64,000 bases of DNA from Terriglobia bacterium. GTDB lineage: Bacteria; Acidobacteriota; Terriglobia; Bryobacterales; Bryobacteraceae. The notes below the pieces were generated by a model. That model did not search any database and was not told where the DNA came from. It was given only the letters and a program-made list of their open reading frames with translations. Positions 8,062 to 16,091 of this stretch are shown here, piece by piece; position 1 is the first letter of the stretch, and every line of letters begins with the position of its first letter. The stretch is from contig JAIQFK010000001.1 in assembly GCA_020073305.1 (NCBI GenBank), positions 62,001 through 126,000 on the forward strand, in the 5' to 3' direction. The position numbers were made by a program, and so were the translations under genes.

Positions 8062-8264
8062 GTGACTTTAATTTCCCGTGGTTGATCGAGTTGCATTTCC
8101 TTTTGCAATTGCAGCAGTTTGATGAAGTCACCGAAAGTTGCTTTTACGTCGGCCGATCCCAACTTCTCCTCAATGCGTTGAATGGCCTTGTCGAGGAGTT
8201 GGGCCCGGTTTGCGGTTCGGTGGCCTGACGGATCCGGCGGGCGCTGTATTTCGTCATCGGGCAT
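8019..8264 (-). CDS. Small terminase subunit candidate
   Basis: This 81-residue acidic protein is encoded directly upstream of terL with a 43-nt overlap. It has an N-terminal charged region ('MPDDEIQRPPDPSGH'), a helical core 'LLDKAIQRIEEKLGSADVK', a second helix 'TFGDFIKLLQLQKEMQLDQ', and ends 'EIKVTWIDPSETE'. Small proteins of this shape often precede terminase large subunits and may supply the DNA-recognition or regulatory role, but this one is shorter than classical TerS and lacks a clear helix-turn-helix. It is the outermost phage gene on this side of the window. Confidence 0.5.
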   Translation of the reverse strand: MPDDEIQRPPDPSGHRTANRAQLLDKAIQRIEEKLGSADVKATFGDFIKLLQLQKEMQLDQPREIKVTWIDPSETESASEE

Positions 8265-8404
8265 CGGATTGACCGGCGCAACGCTACTTCAATCTCAACG
8301 CTACAGTGGAGGGCCGGGGGAACGGCCGTGTGCCGGCCATTATGTGATTGAAGAGAAACGGAAATAGAAATTTCGGGTCGCCGTGATGAGGCGCGGATGG
8401 AAAG

Positions 8405-9451
8405 CTACTTGGATGATTTTCCGGCGTTGGCTACGATGCCGCGGGCCAGATAATTGACGACTTTAGCATCGTTGCGAGCGATCTCATAGTAGGCGGCCTT
8501 GAGCAATTGGTCTTTGCGGTTGAGCAGCGTTTCGCGGATGGTCTGTTGGACGCGGGGGTCGGTGAGCTCGCGCTGGCCGGAAGGCTCTTTGGAAATCACT
8601 TTCAAAATGCGGATACCGTCGGCGGCGGGAAGCACGGGCGAGATCTCGCCGGGCTTCAAGCCGAGGACGGCGCGGCGCAATTCCGGGCTGGTCTTGTCGA
8701 ATGCGGACTGTGGAACGAAGCCGAGATCGCCGCCGTTCTGCGTGGTGTTGGGGTCTTCGGAGTAATTCTGAGCGAGCATGGCGAAGTCTTCACCGGCTTT
8801 CAGACGAGCCTCGATGGCCTGGATCTTGCGTTGTGCTTCCTCGGGATTCCGGGCCTTATCGTTTTTCAGATTGTGCACGTTCGGATCCGGGGTGGGGGTG
8901 ACGACGATCTGGGCGAGGTGAACCTGTGGCTCGGCGAGATTGAAGCTGGACCGGTTCGCGTTGTAGAAATTGCTGACATCGGCGTCGGTAATGGCGATGT
9001 GGGAGGTAATCTCCTTGTTGAACAGTTTCTGGATGCTCAAGTCGCGCCGCAACTGCGCCTTGAGGTCGTCGGCGGTCATCTTGCGGTTGTGGAGCTGCCG
9101 GTCGAACTCTTCTTTGGTGTACGGGGCTTTGAGCTCGTTGAACTTGGCTTCCACGTCGGCATCCACGGCCATCAAGCCCATCTTCTCGGCGCGCTGCAGC
9201 ATGATTTCGTTGTCGATGAGGTTGCGCAGCAATTCCACCTTCTGGATCATGACCTGGTCTTCGGTCGACCCTTCGGCCGGCGCGGTGAACTGGGTCTGAT
9301 AATTCTTCTCCAGCTCCGCGTACGTGATGACGCGGTTGTTCACCATGGCGGCGACGTTGACGGATGACGATTTCCTGCAGGCGGCGGGCAGAAGCAGGAG
9401 CAGCAGCGCGCAGCCGCCGAACGCTATTTGTTTCATGATGAAACTATTCAT
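8405..9451 (-). CDS. SurA-like peptidyl-prolyl isomerase lipoprotein
   Basis: The chosen start (ATG 9451, or 9436) gives about 348 residues, beginning with a signal peptide and lipobox ('LLLLLLPAACRKSS', modified Cys near residue 24). A SurA N-terminal chaperone-like region follows ('VNNRVITYAELEKNYQTQF', 'LLRNLIDNEIMLQRAEKMG'), then a parvulin PPIase domain with 'VHLAQIVVTP', 'LKAGEDFAMLAQNYSEDP' and 'GGDLGFVPQSAF', and a C-terminal helix. The protein should help outer-membrane proteins fold in the periplasm, anchored as a lipoprotein. The upstream part of the open frame is not needed and lacks signal features. It is divergent from the next gene, with only 35 nt between starts. Confidence 0.85.
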   Translation of the reverse strand: MNSFIMKQIAFGGCALLLLLLPAACRKSSSVNVAAMVNNRVITYAELEKNYQTQFTAPAEGSTEDQVMIQKVELLRNLIDNEIMLQRAEKMGLMAVDADVEAKFNELKAPYTKEEFDRQLHNRKMTADDLKAQLRRDLSIQKLFNKEITSHIAITDADVSNFYNANRSSFNLAEPQVHLAQIVVTPTPDPNVHNLKNDKARNPEEAQRKIQAIEARLKAGEDFAMLAQNYSEDPNTTQNGGDLGFVPQSAFDKTSPELRRAVLGLKPGEISPVLPAADGIRILKVISKEPSGQRELTDPRVQQTIRETLLNRKDQLLKAAYYEIARNDAKVVNYLARGIVANAGKSSK

Positions 9452-9486
9452 TCTACTGGAAGTCCGCGGCGCGATGAGGCTATACT

Positions 9487-10524
<1,038 letters not shown>

Positions 10525-10667
10525 CCGCGAATAAACACGAATAGGGTGGGCCGCTCTCGACCGCGGACACAGGCTGGCGAACTCATAGGGAGTTTGTTGA
10601 CAAAGTCAGCAGAACACCGCTCCCTTCGGTCGCGGCTCGGTTACGGTCCGGACATTTCGGCAGAAGG

Positions 10668-11564
10668 CTAGTCATAGAGCCATGCCGGATAGCGGTCCAC
10701 CGGCAGGTCAGGACGCATGGTGGCGATGCAGTATGTCTGTTCGCCGCGGAGAGAAGTATCCAGGTGGTTTCGTTCGAGCAATTCATGCACCCAGGCGGCC
10801 TCATCCCGGCTCTCGATGCGCTCGGTGAGTAGCTGCTCGGTTCGGAAGCCCGCTGCCGCCATCAGCTCAGCAATTTCATGTGCGGTGTACTCGCGCACGT
10901 GGGGCGGATCGCCGGGCGTGGTGCGGTTGTAACGCGAATACACCTGGGGGTTGTGGCGGCCGTCCAGCAGATTGGCGATACAAGTGAGGCCCGCGCAGTT
11001 CGGCGTCGTCAGCAGCAGGGCGCCGCCCGGGTCCAGGATGCGGCGGATCTCGAACATCATGTGCATCGGGTCGCGCATCAAGTGTTCCAGCATCTCGCAA
11101 CAAAGCACCAGGGAAAAGTGTCCGTCCGGGTAGGGAAACCGGTCGCGCTCGGCGTCGAAGAAAGCGATCTCGCAAGTGAATTCTCCGCCGGCGAGCGCGA
11201 CCGTTTTGCGCACGGACCGGCCAAGCGGTCCGAAGTCCGCGCCGCGAACTTCCGGGTATCCGCAAAGCGCGTGCAGGGCCGGGGTCATCTGCATGTAGGC
11301 GCCCAGTTCGAGCGCGCGCCGCGCTCCCGCAGGCTTGGGCACGAGCGTCATGGTGCGGACCAGACGCGGCAGGTGGACGTCCAGGTAAGCGCGAGCAGCG
11401 GCATCGGCGGGTAACTGGCGAAAGAATTCCCGGAACCTGGCCAGATCCTCCGGGTCAGTTTGCTGCGCCTGCTTTGGGGGAGGCGCCAGGCAGCGAGCCA
11501 GCGCGACGTCGATCTGGTGAAACGCACCTCGGATCAAGCGGAGCGCGACAGTTCCGGCCGGCAT
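10668..11564 (-). CDS. Class I SAM-dependent methyltransferase
   Basis: This 298-residue protein starts at ATG 11564. Motif I is 'ALELGAYMQMTPALH', then 'VRGADFGPLG'. A later block 'FPYPDGHFSLVLCCEMLEHL' followed by 'RILDPGGALLLTTPNC' is typical of methyltransferases of the UbiE/Methyltransf_11 type. The C-terminal part ('PPHVREYTAHEIAELMAAAGFRTE') is also standard for this family. The residues before 100 form a helical leader that may help choose the substrate. Related proteins often act on surface polysaccharides or sugars, but no glycan cluster is visible here, so the substrate is unknown. Confidence 0.82.
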   Translation of the reverse strand: MPAGTVALRLIRGAFHQIDVALARCLAPPPKQAQQTDPEDLARFREFFRQLPADAAARAYLDVHLPRLVRTMTLVPKPAGARRALELGAYMQMTPALHALCGYPEVRGADFGPLGRSVRKTVALAGGEFTCEIAFFDAERDRFPYPDGHFSLVLCCEMLEHLMRDPMHMMFEIRRILDPGGALLLTTPNCAGLTCIANLLDGRHNPQVYSRYNRTTPGDPPHVREYTAHEIAELMAAAGFRTEQLLTERIESRDEAAWVHELLERNHLDTSLRGEQTYCIATMRPDLPVDRYPAWLYD

Positions 11565-11898
11565 GTGTATTCCTTATTCTGCACCATGTGGGCGCGCGGC
11601 AAGTGTGCACGGGGGGGCCGCGCAATGAGGCCATGATGGCGCTGAGCAAGAATCGGTAAGGCGCTCGGCTCTATTGCTGAAAGATTCGCGGGACCTGCGT
11701 TATACGAAGCGTACCCATTGAGAGACTGTGCCGCGAACTGGAGTCAGTCTTTGCGGCGATCTTCGCCCCTCGTTTAGCCGTTGGGTACTAACCTTGGTTT
11801 ACTTTGTGTGCCAGAGGGCTGTACCCAGCAGAAAAGAAATCGCTGAAAAAGTAGAACATTCCGCTTTTTGGGTCGATATGTCACGCTAAGGCGTTTTT
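11565..11898. other. Intergenic stretch, nothing firm
   Basis: This 334-nt stretch lies upstream of the methyltransferase gene on one side and upstream of a weak plus-strand ORF on the other. I see no good open frame, repeat copy, tRNA or terminator. TAAGG (around 11887) could be a ribosome-binding site for the ATG at 11899. Confidence 0.5.
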
Positions 11899-12285
11899 AT
11901 GGGCTTTATGATTGTGGCCAATCCTGGCGTTGCGGCCCTGGAGCGGAGTCTCTCCGGGCCTGCGGTGGCGCCGGCCGCGCCTAGCGTTCCCGCCGAGGCG
12001 GACGGATTATTCGGAGATCCAGGCACGGCGGAGCCGGTTCGTTCCGGGTTGAACCCCGGCGCTCCCAACATTAACCCGAGCAACGCTCTGGCAGCGGTGG
12101 ATGCTTTACTGTTCGGGTTTACGCCCACGCACGCGGTGGCGCCGCCTGCCCCCTTGAGCGCTCCGCAGGCACCGTCGATTTCTCCATCGCCGGAGCAGCC
12201 GGCTTCCACGCAAACACAAAAGCTGGACGCGGTTTTCGGCGTGGGCACGGCGCCAACCAACCCATCGGTCAACCTTCTCGCTTGA
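11899..12285 (+). CDS. Pro/Ala-rich hypothetical ORF (doubtful)
   Basis: This 128-residue frame starts at ATG 11899 with a TAAGG motif about 7 nt upstream. Composition is low complexity (Ala, Pro, Ser, Gly), with 'AVAPAAPSVPAEADGLFG' and 'APPAPLSAPQAPSISPSPEQP'. I recognise no domain. A reverse-strand frame (11886-12362) is also open over the same DNA with similarly odd composition, so both may be chance frames in GC-rich sequence. If real, the protein would be small and disordered. The slight preference for the plus frame comes only from the start signal. Confidence 0.3.
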   Translation: MGFMIVANPGVAALERSLSGPAVAPAAPSVPAEADGLFGDPGTAEPVRSGLNPGAPNINPSNALAAVDALLFGFTPTHAVAPPAPLSAPQAPSISPSPEQPASTQTQKLDAVFGVGTAPTNPSVNLLA

Positions 12286-12629
12286 CCCGCAACGGCTGGC
12301 GCGGGCCAGTGATTCATCCCGAGCCCCTCTGGGATTCCTTGTAGTGGTCCGGGCACAGCCACAACCAGCGGCCATCATCCATCAGGCAACGATGCAATCC
12401 GCCATTCTTGGGCTGCGTTGGCGCTCGCTGTGAATCGAGCCAGTCAATCAATCCATCGAGCAGATGCTGAGAGCAAGAGGGACGGACGAGATCGTCCCGA
12501 GAGGCGTAAGCAAAGCCGGAACGGTCTCGTCCGTCCCTGGCTTCCCCCCTGGCTTCCCCCTGGCTTCCCGTCTTTAGCCCTGTGGTGTGGCGTTCGTGTG
12601 CGCCTTTGTCGTAATTATAAGTGGGCTTG
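12286..12629. other. Gene-free stretch carrying repeat copy 1
   Basis: Apart from the palindromic repeat at 12472-12544 and its short tandem tail, nothing coding was seen. Open frames across it on either strand are carried mainly by the repeat, and the same peptide (DGRDRSGFAYASRDDLVRPS) reappears at the other copies, so these frames are by-products of the repeat. Confidence 0.6.
12472..12544. repeat. Palindromic repeat family 1, copy 1
   Basis: Perfect 13-nt inverted arms GGGACGGACGAGA (12479-12491) and TCTCGTCCGTCCC (12525-12537) enclose a 33-nt centre that is nearly identical in copies 2 and 3. The right side is followed by CTGGCTTCCC-like short tandem units (12537-12570). An alternative small hairpin GGACGA-GA-TCGTCC also fits in the left half. 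It lies in the gene-poor stretch 12286-12629, where I see no coding sequence. Confidence 0.9.
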
Positions 12630-13190
12630 TCATCGCTCGCCCTGCACATCGTTAATCATTTCGATCCACAACTTAATTCTGAGATCTTTTCTTTCCGCGT
12701 TGTCGATATAGGGCCGCATGTTATCCTCATATCTCCGCCTCAGCGTCCCCGAATTCAAAGGAACTCTCAACGCAAGCTGTTTCACGTCATCCCGGTCATG
12801 AATGCCGTTGCGCTGCAACTTTGACAACGCCAGGTCATACGGTTCGAGTGTGGAGAGATGAAGCCACGTGTACGCGGAAGGGAACATTTCAAGGACACGA
12901 TCAAGGTAACCGCGGGGGAGATCAACGACGCCTAGATTGACTAAGTGGAGACAAACTCCGTGTTTCTTATAAAGCGATGAACGCCGCCCTGCCAACTTCA
13001 ATAGTCGTGCGTTCAAATGTCTTGGGAAAACGGAGAGAAAGTCAATATCGGATGTCGGGCGTACCACGCCGTAGTGCACCGTGAAAGCGAATCCACCAAT
13101 GCAGCGCAGATTCACCTCCTCATCAAGTCGGCTATCCAACTCTCGCAAGAACGAGTGCCACGGCTCGGGTGGCGGGCTATCAGTCAGCAT
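12630..13190 (-). CDS. Nucleotidyltransferase-fold protein (DUF6036/AbiEii-like)
   Basis: This 186-residue protein starts at ATG 13190. Residues 28-50 carry the nucleotidyltransferase signature: 'CIGGFAFTVHYG', then 'R.TSDIDF' with Gly-Gly at 32-33 and Asp at 48 and 50. The rest ('LVNLGVVDLPRGYLDRVLEMF', 'LEPYDLALSKLQRNGIHDRDD') fits the small family of NTase-like proteins that includes AbiEii/MenT toxins and DUF6036, where 'DLA..K..R...RD..D' is typical. It lies 26 nt downstream of the 142-residue gene in the same direction, so the two likely form a unit. A toxin or modification role is an inference. Confidence 0.72.
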   Translation of the reverse strand: MLTDSPPPEPWHSFLRELDSRLDEEVNLRCIGGFAFTVHYGVVRPTSDIDFLSVFPRHLNARLLKLAGRRSSLYKKHGVCLHLVNLGVVDLPRGYLDRVLEMFPSAYTWLHLSTLEPYDLALSKLQRNGIHDRDDVKQLALRVPLNSGTLRRRYEDNMRPYIDNAERKDLRIKLWIEMINDVQGER

Positions 13191-13216
13191 AGCTCAGATG
13201 TTCCCGCAAAATTCGT

Positions 13217-13645
13217 TTATCGTTTGCGTTGTGGGTCACAAATAACGGTGTCTTGAAGAATTTCGCCAGTCTTGGCAATGAGCTGCCTGAATTGTTGAGG
13301 AGCGATGACGGTATCGAGCCACGCTTGAATATTTGTGCCGCAATACTTCCGGATCACTCCAGCCTCTGGATACTCGACCGTAATTCGAAACGGATCGTAA
13401 GATTCGGGCTCGCGTCCGCGCTTGTTGAGGTAACAACGCAATATGTACGAAGCTTCAACCTCTTCGTACCTCAAAACCAACGCCTTCATCATTTCTATCG
13501 AGGCCTCTTCACTAATTCGATGCCCCGGAAAGTGTTCATGAAATAGCTCGCTGTACGGATCACCTTGACCATGGTTGTACTTTCTCAACCGAACGCACTT
13601 CATTTTCGGGACGAGCGTAGCGCAGATTTGGAATCCAGAGTACAT
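13217..13645 (-). CDS. Unknown protein, partner of NTase-fold gene
   Basis: This 142-residue protein starts at ATG 13645, supported by GAGAGG 6 nt upstream. It contains many charged residues and 'HISEEASIEMM'-like helical parts (actual text 'GHRISEEASIEMMKALVLRYEEVEAS'-type region, residues about 45-70), then 'YLNKRGREPESYDPFRITVEYPEAG' and a C-terminal helix with 'QFRQLIAKTGEILQ'. I recognise no domain. Because it precedes an NTase-fold gene by 26 nt, it could be its antitoxin or regulator, as in type II or IV toxin-antitoxin pairs, but no DNA-binding motif is evident. Confidence 0.55.
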   Translation of the reverse strand: MYSGFQICATLVPKMKCVRLRKYNHGQGDPYSELFHEHFPGHRISEEASIEMMKALVLRYEEVEASYILRCYLNKRGREPESYDPFRITVEYPEAGVIRKYCGTNIQAWLDTVIAPQQFRQLIAKTGEILQDTVICDPQRKR

Positions 13646-14029
13646 TCGTACCTCTCAATGCCACGCCCTCTACGGCTGGCGGCTACCGGCAGGTTGGGCC
13701 TGAACCATTATTAGCAATATTATGTTCAAACGGGTACGGGACGAAGGGGCAAAACGCGTCAGCGTGAACTGCGCGATTTTTTGGCGCGGGAGCAAGAGGG
13801 ACGGACGAGATCGTCCCGAGAGGCGTAAGCAAAGTCGGAACGGTCTCGTCCGTCCCTGGCTTCTCATCTGCGCTTCGATGGCAGGTCCCGACGCTGGCTG
13901 CAGCTTCTCGTCCACTAGATGGACAGGGTTTCGGCGGTAACGACTCCGCCGGAGGACATGCGATCCCCTCTTACGTAAGTCTCAACAGCGCATTTCGTAA
14001 CTTGATAAGCTGATTCGGGTAGCTTTCAC
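13646..14029. other. Gene-free stretch carrying repeat copy 2
   Basis: The stretch between two divergent transcription units should hold the promoters of the NTase unit and the DUF2779 gene. The palindromic repeat copy 2 fills 13791-13863. I see no other gene or RNA, and no convincing promoter. Confidence 0.55.
13791..13863. repeat. Palindromic repeat family 1, copy 2
   Basis: The arms GGGACGGACGAGA (13798-13810) and TCTCGTCCGTCCC (13844-13856) are identical to copy 1. The 33-nt centre differs by one base (AAAGTCGG instead of AAAGCCGG). It is preceded by AGCAAGA and followed by TGGCTTC, as in the other copies. Confidence 0.9.
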
Positions 14030-15493
14030 ATGAGAGATCTCATTACGAAGTCTGACTGGCTTACAGCTCAGCAGTGTACCGGGATGGCGTGGTATGGATT
14101 GCGCGCCGATCCAGTAGCGCCCGACGAAGCCGGACGTTTTCGGATGCAGCAGGGACAAGAGATCGGGGCGCTCGCCCGGAAGCTCTACCCCAGTGGCGTG
14201 ATCGTCTCCCTCGCGAATGGGAAGACCCCTGCCGAGAGGACACGAGTTAATGTCGCGGATGGCACTGAAGAAACCATTTTTGAGGCAACGGCTCTTGCGG
14301 CTCCGTTCGTGGCCAAAGCAGACATACTTACCCGCCTGAATGGTGGCTGGCATGTGCTTGAGGTGAAATCCAACTTCTCGGACACGAAGAATATCCCGGA
14401 TCTGGTTGATGACCTTTCCTACACGGTCATGGTTTTCAAACGCACGGGCTTACCGGTGGTCAGGGCCTCTTTGCTGCTGCTGTCACGCGAATATCGTTTC
14501 GGGAGCGGGCCGGATCAGCTTTTCGAGGTCGTCGATAAAACAGGCGAGGTTCTGGTGCGCGTAACGGAATTCGATGCTGCCGCCGATTCTATCGCCAAAG
14601 CGCTGTTTAATGGCAAACCACCAGAGCCGAAGCTCGGCTCCGTTTGCCGAGAGTGCGCTGCCTTTGGCGAGCAATGTCTTGCGATGGGACTTGCTCACAC
14701 CGTACTGGAGATCCCGAATCTCCACTACAAGAAACTCCAGCGTCTTTCGGCTGAGGGCATATTCGATTTGTCACAGGTTCCGGACGACCTAAAGCTGAAC
14801 GAGAAGCAGCAGCGGGCCAAGGACTCAGCCCTCTCTGGGAAGCCTTGTGTCGAGCCTGGCTTGAAAAACGTACTTAACGCGGTTGCTTGGCCGTGCTATT
14901 ACCTGGATTTCGAGACGGTCGCAACTTTTCTTCCGCTATATGATGGCCACGCTTGCCATCAACAGGTACTCACGCAATTCAGTGTTCACTGTAGAGATAC
15001 CTTCGATTCCGAGGTTCCCCATAGCGAGTATCTAGCAGATGCTAAAAGGGACTGCCAAAGAGAACTGGCTGAGGCCCTGATCAGTGCGTTGGATCAGCAA
15101 GGATCGATAATCGTATACACCAGTTTTGAGAAGACCCGCATCGAGGCGCTACAGAGACTTTTGCCCGACCTGAACGGACCCTTGCAGGGAATTGTGGATC
15201 GCCTTGTGGACCTATACGCGATTATCGTTAATCACGTTTATCATCCGGATTTCCGGGGAAGTTTTTCGATCAAGAAGGTCCTGCCTGCTTTGGTTCCGGA
15301 CGCCGACCTGTCTTACCAGAATCTCGCTATTCACGACGGAGACATGGCGATCACGCGGTTTGCTCGCATGGCGCGCGGAGAAATTGCGGGCGATGCGATA
15401 GCGAGGACCCGCCAGGAGCTTCTGGAGTACTGCAAACTGGACACATATGCTATGGTGCGCTTGCACGAAACTCTCTTTAGAATGGCTTCGTGA
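14030..15493 (+). CDS. DUF2779 protein: Cas4-like nuclease fused to DEDD exonuclease
   Basis: This 487-residue protein has two nuclease-like halves. Residues 1-220 resemble Cas4/RecB nucleases: C16, then Asp98 in 'AKADIL', then E111-x-K113 in 'VLEVKS', and a cluster C206, C209, C216. One early and three late Cys fit the iron-sulfur staple of Cas4 and AddB. Residues 285-487 form an RNase H-like DnaQ fold: D293 and E295 in 'YYLDFETV', Asp in 'IVDRLVDLYAI', and a final 'EYCKLDTYAM'. The family (DUF2779) is seen in many bacteria and its substrate is unknown. The gene sits between repeat copies 2 and 3, next to the divergent NTase unit. Confidence 0.8.
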   Translation: MRDLITKSDWLTAQQCTGMAWYGLRADPVAPDEAGRFRMQQGQEIGALARKLYPSGVIVSLANGKTPAERTRVNVADGTEETIFEATALAAPFVAKADILTRLNGGWHVLEVKSNFSDTKNIPDLVDDLSYTVMVFKRTGLPVVRASLLLLSREYRFGSGPDQLFEVVDKTGEVLVRVTEFDAAADSIAKALFNGKPPEPKLGSVCRECAAFGEQCLAMGLAHTVLEIPNLHYKKLQRLSAEGIFDLSQVPDDLKLNEKQQRAKDSALSGKPCVEPGLKNVLNAVAWPCYYLDFETVATFLPLYDGHACHQQVLTQFSVHCRDTFDSEVPHSEYLADAKRDCQRELAEALISALDQQGSIIVYTSFEKTRIEALQRLLPDLNGPLQGIVDRLVDLYAIIVNHVYHPDFRGSFSIKKVLPALVPDADLSYQNLAIHDGDMAITRFARMARGEIAGDAIARTRQELLEYCKLDTYAMVRLHETLFRMAS

Positions 15494-15690
15494 CCCATGC
15501 GTTGGAGGAATTTCGCAGTTCACTAGTGGATCGTCCCAGTGATACCTACAGCGTGATCGGAACGTCATTATGGTGTGGCCGATAATCAAGGGTTGCTGGA
15601 ACTGAGTGCGGAACAGCGAGACGAGTTGGATAACTGGGCGCTATCGCGAAGCCTGCCCGCCGGGGACGTGTTCCGCGCACGCATCATTTG

Positions 15691-15787
15691 AGCAAGAGGG
15701 AGCAAGAGGGACGGACGAGATCGTCCCGAGAGGCGTAAGCAAAGCCGGAACGGTCTCGTCCGTCCCTGGCTTCCCTGGCTTCCCGTC
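15691..15787. repeat. Palindromic repeat family 1, copy 3 with expanded ends
   Basis: The core is identical to copy 1 (arms 15708-15720 and 15754-15766). The left end has AGCAAGAGGG twice in tandem (15691-15710), and the right end has TGGCTTCCC twice (15767-15784). Its right edge directly meets the remnant of a leucine-rich-repeat gene. Confidence 0.9.
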
Positions 15788-15935
15788 CTTGCAGATTGGT
15801 GAGTTGGGCGAGGGAGTCGGGGATGGCGGTGAGCCGGAGTTCCGAGAGGTTGAGTCTCGTAGCCCTGGAACGCCAGGCCAGGTCGATTCGGTCCAGCGCC
15901 AACTGTCGTTTCTCGTCGTCCTGGTGCCCAGGCAT
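15788..15935 (-). pseudogene. Remnant of leucine-rich-repeat protein, cut at repeat copy 3
   Basis: From an ATG at 15935 the reverse strand encodes about 49 residues that include a clean LRR unit ('ATRLNLSELRLTAIPDSL', then 'AQLTNLQ'), as in bacterial LRR and Roc-type proteins. The frame then runs straight into the palindromic repeat, where the sequence becomes the same peptide read through the other repeat copies. The most likely reading is a gene whose remaining repeats were lost when the element inserted or the region rearranged. It is also possible that only this fragment was ever present. Confidence 0.6.
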
Positions 15936-15997
15936 TGGACACTAGAATAATGTCCGGCGTCATCGAGAGCAAACGCCGCCGCTTGCTGAGCGTTTGG

Positions 15998-16036
15998 CTA
16001 ACGTTTCTTAATCACCCCTACTAACGATTCTTAATC
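15998..16036 (+). promoter_or_regulatory. Tandem direct repeat, possible operator
   Basis: CTAACGTTTCTTAATC (15998-16013) and CTAACGATTCTTAATC (16021-16036) match at 15 of 16 positions with a period of 23 bp, about two helical turns. They end 55 nt before the ATG of the FecR/DUF6600 gene. The 598-nt stretch 15494-16091 otherwise holds only repeat copy 3 and the LRR remnant. A binding site for a dimeric regulator is inferred. Confidence 0.5.
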
Positions 16037-16091
16037 TTGATAAGTTGCAACCACATGCCGCATCATGGCGTTAGATAGACAGGAGGCTGTA

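Noticed and set aside
8265-8404. tRNA or att site at the prophage edge
   Set aside because: No tRNA-like clover-leaf or clear direct repeat could be read in this short gap, and the other boundary is not in the window.
12314-12649. 111-residue minus-strand ORF containing DGRDRSGFAYASRDDLVRPS
   Set aside because: The same peptide is found at all three repeat copies, showing that the frame is produced by the palindromic repeat.
12472-15787. Three repeated palindromes as a CRISPR array
   Set aside because: Spacing is 1.3-1.9 kb and irregular, with genes between, and no cas genes are near; the Cas4-like protein is a DUF2779 fusion.
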